DNA of 64,000 nt from Kitasatospora sp. NBC_00374 (GCF_041434935.1 NZ_CP107964.1:8105001-8169000); one strand, 5' to 3'; counted from the first letter of the stretch, positions 1-8,563 are shown. The notes: generated from the sequence alone by a model not told the origin. Numbers and translations: made by a program.

Positions 1-193
1 TTCGTTGCGCGATTTCTACCTGTTCGCCCCCGCTGAAGTCCAGGGGTTCGCCGGGAAATCTTGTGCGAAGTTGCCCGGATCACTCCGGCCGGCCGTGCGG
101 CTCGGCCCGCTCCGGCGCGCCGGGCCCGGTGGCGCGCAACCGTTCGGCGGCCGGTCACGTCCGATCAAGGGACGGGAACGAGAGCGGGAGCCC

Positions 194-850
194 ATGCGCG
201 TACTGGTGGTCGAGGACGAGGAACTGCTGGCCCGGGCCATCGCCGAGGGGCTCCGGAACGAGGCCTTCGCCGTGGATCTCGTCCACGACGGCGAGGCGGC
301 CATGGAGCGGCTGGCCGTCAACAGCTACGACGTCATGGTCCTCGACCGCGACCTGCCCGGGCTCCACGGCGACGAGGTGTGCCGCCGCACGGTGGCGGCC
401 GGGGCGGACGTGCGCGTCCTGATGCTGACCGTCTCGGCCTCGCTGGCCCAGCGCGTCGCGGGCCTGAACCTGGGGGCCGACGACTACCTGGCGAAGCCGT
501 TCGCCTTCGCCGAGCTGATCGCCCGGATCCGCGCGCTGGGACGTCGGGCCCGGCCGGCCGCCCCGCCCGTCCTCGAACGGTCGGGCGTGCGGCTGGACCC
601 GCACCACCGCGCGGCCAGTCGCGACGGCAGGCCGCTCGCCCTGTCGCGCAAGGAGTTCGCCGTCCTGGAGGAGTTGCTGCGGGCCCAGGGCGCGCCCGTC
701 TCCGCCGAGGACCTGCTCGAACGGGTGTGGGACGAGAACATCGACCCGTTCACCACCATCGTCCGGGTCACCATCCGCAGTCTGCGCCGCAAGCTCGCCG
801 AGCCGCCGCTGATCCAGACCATCACCGGGACGGGTTACCGCATCCCGTGA
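194..850 (+). CDS. cutR: OmpR/PhoB-type response regulator, CutR-like
   Basis: A 218-residue two-component response regulator. The receiver domain spans about residues 1-115, with the acidic pocket VEDEE near the N-terminus, the phospho-acceptor Asp51 (VLDRDLPG) and a conserved Lys in AKPFAF. A winged-helix DNA-binding domain spans about 125-218 and ends in TGTGYRIP. The whole sequence closely follows what I remember of Streptomyces CutR. The ATG at 194 follows a purine-rich stretch (GAGCGGGAG); upstream in-frame codons read as low-complexity leader. It converges on the sensor kinase ending at 872, so the pair is probably not one transcript. Family is certain; the CutR identity is an inference from resemblance. 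Confidence 0.9.
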   Translation: MRVLVVEDEELLARAIAEGLRNEAFAVDLVHDGEAAMERLAVNSYDVMVLDRDLPGLHGDEVCRRTVAAGADVRVLMLTVSASLAQRVAGLNLGADDYLAKPFAFAELIARIRALGRRARPAAPPVLERSGVRLDPHHRAASRDGRPLALSRKEFAVLEELLRAQGAPVSAEDLLERVWDENIDPFTTIVRVTIRSLRRKLAEPPLIQTITGTGYRIP

Positions 851-871
851 CCAGCCGGGGCGCACGCCCCG

Positions 872-2122
872 TCAGCGGCCGCGCCCCGCCACCGGACCAG
901 GGCCGGCCACCGGCAGCAGCACCCGCACGGTGAGGCCGCCGCCGCGGCGCGGCAGTGCGGTCGCCTCACCACCGTGGGCCTGCGCCACCGCCCGGACGAT
1001 CGACAGACCGAGCCCGCTGCCCCTGGCCGAGCCGACCCGGTCGGTCAGCCGCCGGAACGGCGCGAACAGCACCGGGATCTCGTGCGCGGAGATGACCGGT
1101 CCGGTGTTGCCCACCAGGATCTCGGCGTCCTGACGGCCCATCGAGGTCCGCACCGTCACCTTCCCGCCCGGCACGTTGTAGCGCAGGGCGTTGTCGACCA
1201 GGTTGCGCACGACCTGCTCCAGGAGCACCGGGTCACCGGTCACCGTGGCCGGCTGCACCTGGTCGTCCATGGTCACCCCGCGGCGCTCCGCCTCCACGGC
1301 GGCCGAGTCCAGGACCGACTCGGCGAGCTCCGCCAGGTCCAGCGGCACCAGCTCGGTCAGTGAGTCCTCGGCCCGGGCGAGCGTCAGCAGGGCGTCGATC
1401 AGCCGCTCGTGGCGCGCGGCGACGGCGAGCAGGTTCTCGCCGAGCTGCCGCACCTCGGGCGGGGCCTCGGGCCGGCCCATCGCGACCTCGACCAGCGTCC
1501 GGTTGACGGCGATCGGGGTCTTCAGCTCGTGCGCGGCGTTGGAGATGAACCGGGACTGGCCGGCGAACGCCTGGTCCAGCCGGTCCAGCATGCTGTCGAA
1601 GGAGTCCGCCAGCGACTTCACCTCGCCCGGCGGCGCCTGCAGGTCGATCCGCCGGTGCAGGGTGCGCCCGGCGATCCGTTCGGCGGTCGAGCTGATCATG
1701 CTGAGCGGCCGGACCAGCCGGCCCGCCACCAGCCAGCCCGCGGTGGTCGCGACCACACCGACGGTGAGCACCGTCAGGCCGCCCTTGAACAGCAGGTTGT
1801 CCTGCATCGACGCCAGCATGATCCGCTTCGTCGCGGGCTGCGCCGCCTGCTGCTGCGCGAGGTACTTCTGCACGTCCGGGGACATACCGGGATCGATGCT
1901 GTAGCTGCCGGGGAACGCCAGGTCCAAGCCGTACCGCATCGAATTGCCGACCAGCACGACGGTCACGGCGAGGACGGCCGCGGCCGCCACGAAGAACATC
2001 ACACCGAACACCACGGTGAGCCTGAGCCGCAGGCTCCCGCCCCAGGTGTGCCGGGCGTCGGAGCCCGGCGCGGGGTACGCCGTCACGGCCGCGGCCCGCC
2101 GGGCCGCCGTACGACTCCGCAC
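872..2122 (-). CDS. Sensor histidine kinase, CutS-like
   Basis: A 416-residue membrane kinase, the likely partner of the adjacent regulator. Two transmembrane segments (about residues 33-60 and 112-135) flank a short extracytoplasmic loop, followed by a HAMP linker. The dimerisation motif FISNAAHELKTP contains the phospho-accepting His198. The ATP-binding domain shows the N box (NLVDNALRYN) and a G box (GSGLGLSIV). The tail is Pro/Gly-rich. It is transcribed towards the regulator, and its start region faces the racemase operon at 2349 across about 230 bases that must hold divergent promoters. That position makes the racemase/ligase operon a plausible target, but no operator was recognised. 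Confidence 0.9.
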   Translation of the reverse strand: MRSRTAARRAAAVTAYPAPGSDARHTWGGSLRLRLTVVFGVMFFVAAAAVLAVTVVLVGNSMRYGLDLAFPGSYSIDPGMSPDVQKYLAQQQAAQPATKRIMLASMQDNLLFKGGLTVLTVGVVATTAGWLVAGRLVRPLSMISSTAERIAGRTLHRRIDLQAPPGEVKSLADSFDSMLDRLDQAFAGQSRFISNAAHELKTPIAVNRTLVEVAMGRPEAPPEVRQLGENLLAVAARHERLIDALLTLARAEDSLTELVPLDLAELAESVLDSAAVEAERRGVTMDDQVQPATVTGDPVLLEQVVRNLVDNALRYNVPGGKVTVRTSMGRQDAEILVGNTGPVISAHEIPVLFAPFRRLTDRVGSARGSGLGLSIVRAVAQAHGGEATALPRRGGGLTVRVLLPVAGPGPVAGRGR

Positions 2123-2348
2123 GCAGGCGTTCCCACCCGTCCGACCCGTCTCACCTGTCCCACTCGTCCCCCCAGGTCCGCCCGGGCCCGCCCTGGGCCG
2201 ATCACGAGCAGCCCAGTATGCGGGATCGGATGTGAGCCCCGTGTGAGTGATCGACTCACCGCCCGTTCACGGCCCGTCAGGTGGACTGGCCGCGGCCCGG
2301 GACGGACACCCGGCGCCGGCCGCACGAGCCCGACGGAGGTGCCCATCC

Positions 2349-3674
2349 ATGCGGAGCACGACCAGCAGCCGAGCACCGGCGGTTTCCCGCGACCGCCACC
2401 CCGCCCCCGGCGGGACCCGGCGCCCACAACCCGCGCGGCCCGCGCCGCCACGTACCGATGCGCGGTACGCCGAGGCCGTCGTCGACCTGGCCGCGGTGGC
2501 CCACAACACCGAGCTGCTCGCCGCCCGCGCCCGCGGCGCCCTGATGGCCGTGGTGAAGGCCGACGGCTTCGGGCACGGCGCGGCCCACGTCGCCCGGACC
2601 GCCCTCGCGCACGGCGCGAGCTGGCTCGGCGTCACCTCCACCGCCGAGGCGCTCGCACTGCGCGCCGAGGGCATCACCGCCCCCGTGCTCAGCTGGATGC
2701 ACCTGCCCGACGAGGACTTCACCCCGGCCCTGCTGGCCGGTGTCGACCTCGCGGTCTCCGCACCGGTCCACCTGGCCGGGATCGCCGCCTGCGCGGCCCG
2801 CAGCGGCGTCGCCGCCCGGATCCACCTGAAGGCCGACACCGGGCTGCGCCGTAACGGCGCGCCCCCCGCCGACTGGCCCGCCCTGGTGCGGCACGCCCGG
2901 GCACTCGAAACCCGCGGCCTGCTCGCCGTCCGCGGGCTGTGGTCGCACCTGGTCGACCCGGACGGGCCGGGCCCCGGGACTGCGGCCCAGGTGGCCGAGT
3001 TCGAGCGGTCCGTCGCCACGGCCCGGGACGCGGGACTGCGCCCGGAACTGCTGCACCTGGCCAACTCGGCGGCCGGCCTGACCGCGCCGCGCACCCACTT
3101 CGACCTGGTCCGCGCAGGCCTCGGCCTGTACGGCGTCGAGCCGGTCCCGGGGCGGGTGTTCGGGCTGCGCCCCGCCATGACCCTGCGGGCGCGCGCCATC
3201 ATGGCCCGCCCGGTGGCGGCGGGGGAGGGCGTGTCGTACGGGCACGCGTACACCGCCGCGCAGGACGGCACCCTGCTGCTGGTCCCGCTGGGCTTCGCGG
3301 ACGGCGTGCCGCGGGCCGCATCCGGGCGGGCCCGGATGTGGGTGGCGGGGGCGCAGCGCCCGGTCGCGGGGCGGATCGCGATGGACCAGTGCGTGCTGGA
3401 CGCGGGCGCGCTCGCGGTCGGGATCGGCGAGGACGTCCTCGTGTTCGGCCCCGGGGACCGGGGTGAGCCCACCGCCGCCGACTGGGCCCGCTGGGCCGGC
3501 ACCAATCCGCACGAGGTGCTGACCGGGATCGGCGCCCGGGTGCCCCGCCGCTACCTCCCGGCGCCGGCGCCGGCGCCGAGCCCGAGCCCGAGCCCGAGCC
3601 CGACCCCGAAACCAGCACCGAAACCGGCAGCGAAACCGACCCCTACCGAGACGGAGACCGATCACCGTGTCTGA
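2349..3674 (+). CDS. alr: Alanine racemase with proline-rich C-terminal tail
   Basis: A 441-residue fold-type III PLP racemase interconverting L- and D-alanine. The PLP lysine is Lys70 in AVVKADGFGHGA and the second catalytic residue is Tyr297 in GEGVSYGHAY. The ATG at 2349 is preceded by GGAGG about nine bases upstream; the ORF is open further upstream but without a better site. Residues 1-38 are disordered. There are no membrane segments, unlike the VanT-type serine racemases of enterococci. After the catalytic core, the last ~40 residues are Pro-Ala, Pro-Ser and Pro-Lys repeats. It overlaps the ligase start by eight bases, so the two are translationally coupled. A second, housekeeping copy presumably lies elsewhere. 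Confidence 0.9.
   Translation: MRSTTSSRAPAVSRDRHPAPGGTRRPQPARPAPPRTDARYAEAVVDLAAVAHNTELLAARARGALMAVVKADGFGHGAAHVARTALAHGASWLGVTSTAEALALRAEGITAPVLSWMHLPDEDFTPALLAGVDLAVSAPVHLAGIAACAARSGVAARIHLKADTGLRRNGAPPADWPALVRHARALETRGLLAVRGLWSHLVDPDGPGPGTAAQVAEFERSVATARDAGLRPELLHLANSAAGLTAPRTHFDLVRAGLGLYGVEPVPGRVFGLRPAMTLRARAIMARPVAAGEGVSYGHAYTAAQDGTLLLVPLGFADGVPRAASGRARMWVAGAQRPVAGRIAMDQCVLDAGALAVGIGEDVLVFGPGDRGEPTAADWARWAGTNPHEVLTGIGARVPRRYLPAPAPAPSPSPSPSPTPKPAPKPAAKPTPTETETDHRV
3562..3660 (+). repeat. Short tandem repeats encoding a Pro-rich tail
   Basis: GCGCCG, GAGCCC/CCGAGC and CCGAAACC-type short repeats encode (Pro-Ala), (Pro-Ser) and (Pro-Lys/Ala) dipeptides at the C-terminus of the racemase. 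This is probably slippage-prone and gives a flexible tether next to the coupled ligase start. Confidence 0.7.
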
Positions 3675-4797
3675 CACCCATACCCGGCCGCACACCGACG
3701 GCCGGACCGACGTGGCCGTCCTCTTCGGCGGCCGCAGCGGCGAGCACGACGTCTCGTGCGCCTCGGCCGCCGGCATCCTCACGCACCTCGACCGCGGCCG
3801 CTACCGGGTCCGGCCGGTCCGGATCACCACCGGGGGCGAGTGGGTGCCCGGCCCCGCCGACCTGCCGGCCGCCACCTACGACGCCGCGGAGCTGGCCCGC
3901 CTCACCCCCGCCCGGGGGAGCACCGCCTGGGACAGCCTGCTGGCCGCCGGGCCGGTCCTCGGCGCCGCCGACCTGGTCTTCCCGGCCCTGCACGGCCCGT
4001 ACGGCGAGGACGGCACGGTCCAGGGCCTGCTGGAGCTGCTGGGCGTCCCGTACGTCGGCAACGGGGTGCTGGCGAGCGCCGTCGGGATGGACAAGGACGT
4101 GACCAAACGGCTGCTCGCCTCCGCCGGCCTGCCGGTGGCGGGCTCGGCGCTGCTCTGCGGCCCCGGCTGCGACGAGCTGCCGGAATCCGAGCGGCAGCGG
4201 CTCGGCCTGCCGGTGTTCGTCAAACCGGCGCGGGCCGGCTCCAGCCTGGGCGTGACCAGGGTGGAGTCCTGGGACGGGCTCGGCGCCGCCGTCGCCACCG
4301 CCCGGGAATCGGACGGCAAGGTGCTGGTCGAGGAGGCGGTCCTCGGCCGGGAGGTGGACGTCGCGGTCGTCGAGCACCCGGACGGCAGCCTGCGGGCCGG
4401 ACCGCCGCTGGAGATCCGGGTGGGCGGGGGCCGGGTGTTCTTCGACCACGACGCCAAGTACCGCGACGGCGCCACCAGGTTCGAGATACCGGCCCGGCTG
4501 CCCGGCGAACTCGGCACCGTACTGCAGGAGATGGCGCTGGAGGTGTTCGAGGCCCTGGGCTGCTCCGGGCTGCTGCGGGTCGACTTCCTGCTCCGCGACG
4601 GCACCCGGCCCGTGGTCAACGAGGTGAACACCTTCCCCGGCTTCACCGCCGCCTCCCAGTACCCCAGGATCTGGGCCGCCGCGGGCCTGTGTTACCCGGA
4701 GCTGCTCGACCTGCTGATCGACACCGCGCTCGCCCGTGCCCCGGGCCGCCCGCCCCGCACCGGCGCCCAGCCGGGCAGGGCGACCGCCGCCCGGTGA
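3667..4797 (+). CDS. ddl: D-alanine--D-alanine ligase-type ATP-grasp enzyme
   Basis: A 376-residue ATP-grasp ligase joining D-alanine to a second D-amino acid for peptidoglycan precursors. Visible motifs are LFGGRSGEHDVS (12-30 region), the ATP-grasp loop VKPARAGSSLGV, the omega-loop Lys264-Tyr265 in HDAKYRDG, and metal-binding NEVNTFPGFT at 318-327. An omega-loop of the AKY type is characteristic of D-Ala-D-Ala (or D-Ala-D-Ser) ligases. VanA/VanB-type D-Ala-D-Lac ligases lack this KY pair, so a lactate-ligase role is not supported. The GTG start overlaps the racemase stop by eight bases. The last 25 residues are a basic extension. Paired with a racemase, it duplicates the D-cycloserine-sensitive steps. 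Confidence 0.88.
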   Translation: MSDTHTRPHTDGRTDVAVLFGGRSGEHDVSCASAAGILTHLDRGRYRVRPVRITTGGEWVPGPADLPAATYDAAELARLTPARGSTAWDSLLAAGPVLGAADLVFPALHGPYGEDGTVQGLLELLGVPYVGNGVLASAVGMDKDVTKRLLASAGLPVAGSALLCGPGCDELPESERQRLGLPVFVKPARAGSSLGVTRVESWDGLGAAVATARESDGKVLVEEAVLGREVDVAVVEHPDGSLRAGPPLEIRVGGGRVFFDHDAKYRDGATRFEIPARLPGELGTVLQEMALEVFEALGCSGLLRVDFLLRDGTRPVVNEVNTFPGFTAASQYPRIWAAAGLCYPELLDLLIDTALARAPGRPPRTGAQPGRATAAR

Positions 4798-5030
4798 ACG
4801 CCGCCGTGCGAAGCCGCGCCCTCGGCCTGGCGAGCGTCCTGCTCGGCGTGGCCGTCTGCGCCGCCGCGGCGGCCGCGGGAAGGGCCGACACCTCGACCGC
4901 CCCGCGCCCTGCCTCGGCCACCGCCACCCCGTCCGCGGACCGGGCCACCCCCGCGGACCCGGCGGGCTGCGGCCTCGCCGGCGGACCGGCCGGCGGCCGG
5001 CGGGCCGGACCCCCGTGTCGCCCGCGCTGA
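4794..5030 (+). CDS. Small exported Ala-rich protein, possibly a truncated remnant
   Basis: A 78-residue ORF whose GTG start overlaps the ligase stop in a GTGA arrangement, implying translational coupling. Residues 5-27 form a signal-like hydrophobic stretch. A Thr/Ala/Pro-rich linker follows, ending near a single Cys (PAGCGLAGG) before an Arg/Pro-rich end. Exported D,D-carboxypeptidases of actinomycetes often have this N-terminal layout, so it could be the stump of a VanY-type enzyme. No catalytic domain survives here, and that idea is inference only. It may also be a non-functional ORF. Confidence 0.45.
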   Translation: MNAAVRSRALGLASVLLGVAVCAAAAAAGRADTSTAPRPASATATPSADRATPADPAGCGLAGGPAGGRRAGPPCRPR

Positions 5031-5204
5031 CCGTGGCCGGGCCGAGCCTTCGAGCGCCGGACGCGGTGGGGCCGGCCCGGTCCGGCCGCGCCGACGTCCC
5101 GTCAACCGGTCGACGGCCCAGGTCCGGCGGAGTGTCCCCGATCGGGACGGGCCGTATGCGGACTACCGTGACGGGGAAAGAACAGCCGACGAAGGGAGTT
5201 CACC

Positions 5205-5429
5205 GTGTCGCCCAATGGTGCGCCGGAAATTGACCGGCCCGTGGCGTTCCGCCCGGACAGCCTCCGGGCCCACGACGGTGTCCTGGCCGAGCGACAGGCC
5301 GGCTACGCCCAGGCGACTGCCGAGGGTGTCGAGTCCCGCCCGGGCGCCGTCCCGCCCCCCGCACCGACCCGGCCGGCCCCCCGGGAACCGCTCGCGGCTC
5401 GTCTGCGGGCCGGATTCGGGGAGGGGTGA
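5205..5429 (+). CDS. Small hypothetical protein, Pro/Ala-rich C-terminus
   Basis: A 74-residue ORF with a GTG start preceded by GAAGGGAG at 5191-5198, a convincing ribosome binding site. The N-terminal half is acidic and mixed (PEIDRPVAFRPDSLRAHDGVLAERQ) and the C-terminal half is Pro/Ala-rich. I recognise no family. It ends 10 bases before the start of the DUF1036-like gene, so the two are probably one transcript. Confidence 0.5.
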   Translation: MSPNGAPEIDRPVAFRPDSLRAHDGVLAERQAGYAQATAEGVESRPGAVPPPAPTRPAPREPLAARLRAGFGEG

Positions 5430-5439
5430 CGGTCGGGCG

Positions 5440-5787
5440 ATGTGGCTGAAATACAGCAACCAGCGCAACTCGGGAATCTGGCTCGTCGTCGGCTACCTCG
5501 ACAAGGGCTGCGACGAGGGCTCGGACTGGGCCTCCAAGGGATGGTTCCGGATCGAGCCCGGCGGGTCGGTCACCCCGCTGTGGACCACCAACGAGTACTC
5601 GACGTTCTACGCCGAGGCGGACGACGGTGCGGTCTGGAACGGCCCGTACACCGTCACCGTGCCCTTCGACCCCTTCGACGGCTGGTGCTGGGATCTGGGC
5701 GTCAACCCGGGCGAGAGCATCGGGATGCAGCTCGTCACGGCGACCAACCCCGGACTGCCGTGGGTGGCCACGATCAACCTCACCTGA
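5440..5787 (+). CDS. DUF1036-like small protein
   Basis: A 115-residue protein resembling the DUF1036 family. It shows an N-terminal beta strand ending in WLVVGYLDKG, a GWFRIEPGGSV turn, an aromatic strand FYAEADDG and a late FDGWCWD segment that matches the family's FC-type ending. No signal peptide is visible. The ATG at 5440 sits behind GAGGGGTGAC, which overlaps the end of the preceding ORF. Function of the family is not established. The assignment comes from motif spacing recalled from memory and would need a profile search. Confidence 0.6.
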   Translation: MWLKYSNQRNSGIWLVVGYLDKGCDEGSDWASKGWFRIEPGGSVTPLWTTNEYSTFYAEADDGAVWNGPYTVTVPFDPFDGWCWDLGVNPGESIGMQLVTATNPGLPWVATINLT

Positions 5788-5901
5788 CCGGCCCTCCCGC
5801 TACCGCGCCGCTGCCGGGCCGTCCCCGGTGGCGGCGCGGCCCACGAGCGGGGCAGCCTGGACGGGTGCGGACGTGCACGGACCCGACACCGGGGAGCGCT
5901 C

Positions 5902-7518
5902 ATGGGTGAGACCGATGTCCTGGTCGTGGGGGCGGGTCCGGTCGGGTTGACGGCCGCGGCGGAGCTGCGCCGCCGGGGCGTCGACTGCCGGATCGTCGAC
6001 CGGCTCCCGGCGCCCCAGATGTACGCCAAGGCCGTCGGTGTCCAGCCCCGCACACTGGAGCTCTGGGACGCCATGGGCCTGGTCCGCGAGGCACTCGACG
6101 AGGCCGTCCCCATGCTCGGCCAGCTGATGTTCGTCAACGGCAGACCCGGGCCGAGAATCGAGCTCGAACTGCCCGACGACGTGCCGTACCGCTTCGCCGC
6201 GCTGCCCCAGTACACGACCGAGCGACTGCTGACCGAGCACCTCGCCGGCTACGGCACCACGGTCGAGCGGGGGAGTGAGCTGACCGGCCTGGAACAGGAC
6301 GCCGACCACGTCCGGGCCTCGCTCGACACCCGGGCCGGGCCCGAGGAGGTCCTCGCCCGCTACGTGGTCGGCTGCGACGGAGCCCACAGCCGGGTCCGTC
6401 GCGCCGCCGGGATCGGCTTCGAGGGCGACGCCTTCCCCGAGCAGTACATGCTCGGCGACGTCGAGGTCGACTGGGACCTGCCGGAGGGCTACGGCGTGCG
6501 CGCCTCCCACCGCGACGCGGACGGCCGGACCGACGACCTGCTGGTCTGCATCCCGCTCCCCGGCCGACGGCGGTACCGGATGTCGATGCTCGTACCGCCC
6601 GAGCTCACCCGGTCCGCGGGCGACGAGGTCGCGCACGGCCTGGAGAACGACGGCGCCCCCGAACTGCACCACATCCAGGCGGTCCTCGACCGGCTCTCGC
6701 CGAAACCCACCACGGCCTCCGCGATGCGCTGGTCCTCGGTCTTCCGGATCAGCCACCGCCTCGCCGACCGCTACCGGCAGGACCGCCTCTTCCTCGCCGG
6801 CGACGCGGCCCACATCCACCCGCCCACCGGCGCCCAGGGCATGAACACCGGCGTGCAGGACGCGTACAACCTGGCCTGGAAGCTGGCGCTGGCCGTCCGG
6901 GGCATTGCCGCCGACGGGCTGCTCGACACCTACCACGCCGAACGCCACCCGGTGGGCGAGGAGGTCGTCAGCCGCACCGTACGGCACGCCCGTACGGGGC
7001 TGGAGGGCGACCCGGAGGACCCGTCCACCCTGATGCGCCGGGAAGCGCAGCTGCTGATCAACTACCGCGGCGGCCGACTCGCCGAACCGGACGGCACCCC
7101 GGCCGGATCCGGCCCCGCGGCCGGCGACCGCGCCCCGGACTGCACCGGACTGCGGCGGCCCCTGACGGCCTACCCGGCCCGCCTGTACGACCTGCTGCGC
7201 AGCCCGAACCACGCACTGCTGCTCTACGCGGGCGGCTCCACACCCCCGGAGGCCCTGCACCGTTTCGCCACCGCGGCCCGGACGGCGGCCCACGGCCTGC
7301 TGGACGTCTACGCGGTGCTGGCGCCCGACGCGCGGCCGGAGGGCGCGCGGACTCCGTGGGTCAGGGACGCCGACGGGTCCTTCCGGGCCGCCTACGCGGC
7401 GCGGGACGGCGACGCTCTCGTGGTCCGCCCGGACGGCTACCTGGGCGCCCGGCTCCGCGTCGAGGACCCCGACCTGCCCGTGGCCCATCTGCGGCGCACC
7501 TTCACGCCCGCCGGGTAG
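5902..7518 (+). CDS. FAD-dependent aromatic hydroxylase/monooxygenase
   Basis: A 538-residue group A flavoprotein monooxygenase of the PgaE/MhpA/rifampicin-monooxygenase type, using NAD(P)H and O2 to hydroxylate an aromatic substrate in the cytoplasm. The N-terminal Rossmann motif is VVGAGPVGLTAAAELRRRG. The DG motif lies in GCDGAHSRVRR near residue 160. The GD motif is LFLAGDAAHIHPPTGAQGMN near 300. The last ~120 residues form the thioredoxin-like domain of this subfamily. ATG at 5902 has GGGGAG six bases upstream. It stands alone, so the substrate cannot be inferred. Confidence 0.92.
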   Translation: MGETDVLVVGAGPVGLTAAAELRRRGVDCRIVDRLPAPQMYAKAVGVQPRTLELWDAMGLVREALDEAVPMLGQLMFVNGRPGPRIELELPDDVPYRFAALPQYTTERLLTEHLAGYGTTVERGSELTGLEQDADHVRASLDTRAGPEEVLARYVVGCDGAHSRVRRAAGIGFEGDAFPEQYMLGDVEVDWDLPEGYGVRASHRDADGRTDDLLVCIPLPGRRRYRMSMLVPPELTRSAGDEVAHGLENDGAPELHHIQAVLDRLSPKPTTASAMRWSSVFRISHRLADRYRQDRLFLAGDAAHIHPPTGAQGMNTGVQDAYNLAWKLALAVRGIAADGLLDTYHAERHPVGEEVVSRTVRHARTGLEGDPEDPSTLMRREAQLLINYRGGRLAEPDGTPAGSGPAAGDRAPDCTGLRRPLTAYPARLYDLLRSPNHALLLYAGGSTPPEALHRFATAARTAAHGLLDVYAVLAPDARPEGARTPWVRDADGSFRAAYAARDGDALVVRPDGYLGARLRVEDPDLPVAHLRRTFTPAG

Positions 7519-7593
7519 GGGGGGCGCGCCCGCGCTCGGGTGGTCAGGTCCGTCCAGAACAGGACGGCGGCGGGCCCGGCCGGGTGACGTCGA

Positions 7594-7896
7594 TCAGGGG
7601 CGGTAGCGCTGGCCGATGGCGGTGATCGCGCCGCTCGCGTCGACCTTGACCAGGTACTCGCTGCCGCAGGTGCGCGGTGCCTTCACCGAGCCTGGGTCGG
7701 ACTTGCAGGACTGGATGTGCTGGAGCAGGTCGGCCAGCGGGACCGTCGTCTGCTCGGCGCCGGAGAGCAGGGCGGCGGTGGCGCCGGCGGCGAACGTGAA
7801 GGTCTTGGGCGCGCCGGCGGGCTCGAAGTGACCGTCACCGTCGTTCGGCCCGCCGCAGGCGAAGGTGGTGTCCTGGTGCCCGGCAGGTCGGCCCAT
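7594..7896 (-). pseudogene. Probable frameshifted small exported-type protein
   Basis: The readable frame gives 100 residues starting MGRPAGHQDTTFACGG and containing a Cys pair (FACGG, QSCKSD) and a late TCGSEYLV. No ribosome binding site precedes the ATG. The adjacent frame just upstream reads ESVSWADLPG, a natural lead-in that becomes continuous with HQDTTFACGG if one base is added or removed near 7880. Upstream of that there is no recognisable signal peptide. I therefore treat it as a decayed gene; the alternative is an intact 100-residue hypothetical protein. Family not recognised. Confidence 0.45.
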
Positions 7897-8036
7897 GACA
7901 CGGACTCACGCCCCGTCGGGGTTGCGGCCCCGCCCCACCTGTGCCTTCGAGGGCAGCCCGCTGCCCGGTCGGACCCGGCCGGGGACGTTTCGAGTGCCTG
8001 CCGGCCGGGCCTGCTCCCGGGCGCCCAGCCCCGGAA

Positions 8037-8089
8037 GTGCAACTCGCGGGTTGCGCTCGGATCTCTGACGTGCAACCCTGGAGTTGCAC
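8037..8089. promoter_or_regulatory. Two palindromic operators upstream of the SRPBCC/ArsR pair
   Basis: Site 1 (8037-8056) is GTGCAAC-N6-GTTGCGC and site 2 (8070-8089) is GTGCAAC-N6-GTTGCAC, a perfect 7-bp inverted repeat. The centres are 33 bases apart, about three helical turns. They lie 28-80 bases before the SRPBCC start and are the obvious binding sites for the co-transcribed ArsR-type repressor, which would make the operon autoregulated. Confidence 0.7.
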
Positions 8090-8116
8090 TCAACGGCGAC
8101 AACGAAGGAGCCCCTC

Positions 8117-8563
8117 ATGACCGAGGACCGGATCGAACGCGAAACCCTGATCGAGGCCCCCTTGGAGCGGGTCTGGTCACTGGTGGCAGAGCCCGGGTTC
8201 TGGGTGGCGGACGCGGGAAGCGTGTCCGGCACGGTGGCCAGGGAGGGCGAGTCGATGGTGGCGAAGAACTCCGAGTACGGCGAGTTCCCGGTGCGTGTGG
8301 AGAAGGTCGAGCCGCCGACCTACCTGGCGTACCGCTGGGCCAGCGCCTTCCCCGGGGAGGACCTGCGCGAGGACAACAGCACCCTCGTGGAGTTCACCCT
8401 GACCCCGGAGGGCGCCGGGACCCGCCTTCGCGTGGTCGAGAGCGGGTTCGCCGCGCTCGCCGCGTCCGAGGAGCTGCGCAGCAGGGCGGTCAAGGACAAC
8501 GCCGGCGGCTGGCCCCAGGTGCTCGACGCGTTCCGGAAGCGCGCCGAACAGGCCCCCGCGTGA
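8117..8563 (+). CDS. SRPBCC (AHSA1-type) domain protein
   Basis: A 148-residue START-like/AHSA1 protein with a hydrophobic cavity for an unknown ligand. The typical start (DRIERETLIEAPLERVWSLVAEPGFW) and C-terminal helix (GGWPQVLDAFRKRAE) are visible. The ATG at 8117 is chosen because AAGGAG precedes it; the longer ORF begins inside the operator. Its stop overlaps the GTG of the ArsR gene (GTGA). SRPBCC-ArsR gene pairs are common in actinomycetes, and the ArsR protein usually represses the pair. Confidence 0.88.
   Translation: MTEDRIERETLIEAPLERVWSLVAEPGFWVADAGSVSGTVAREGESMVAKNSEYGEFPVRVEKVEPPTYLAYRWASAFPGEDLREDNSTLVEFTLTPEGAGTRLRVVESGFAALAASEELRSRAVKDNAGGWPQVLDAFRKRAEQAPA

Noticed and set aside
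3667..4797. VanA-type D-Ala-D-Lac ligase
   Set aside because: The omega-loop carries the Lys-Tyr pair (AKY) of D-Ala-D-Ala/D-Ser ligases, and no VanH or VanX homologue is present.
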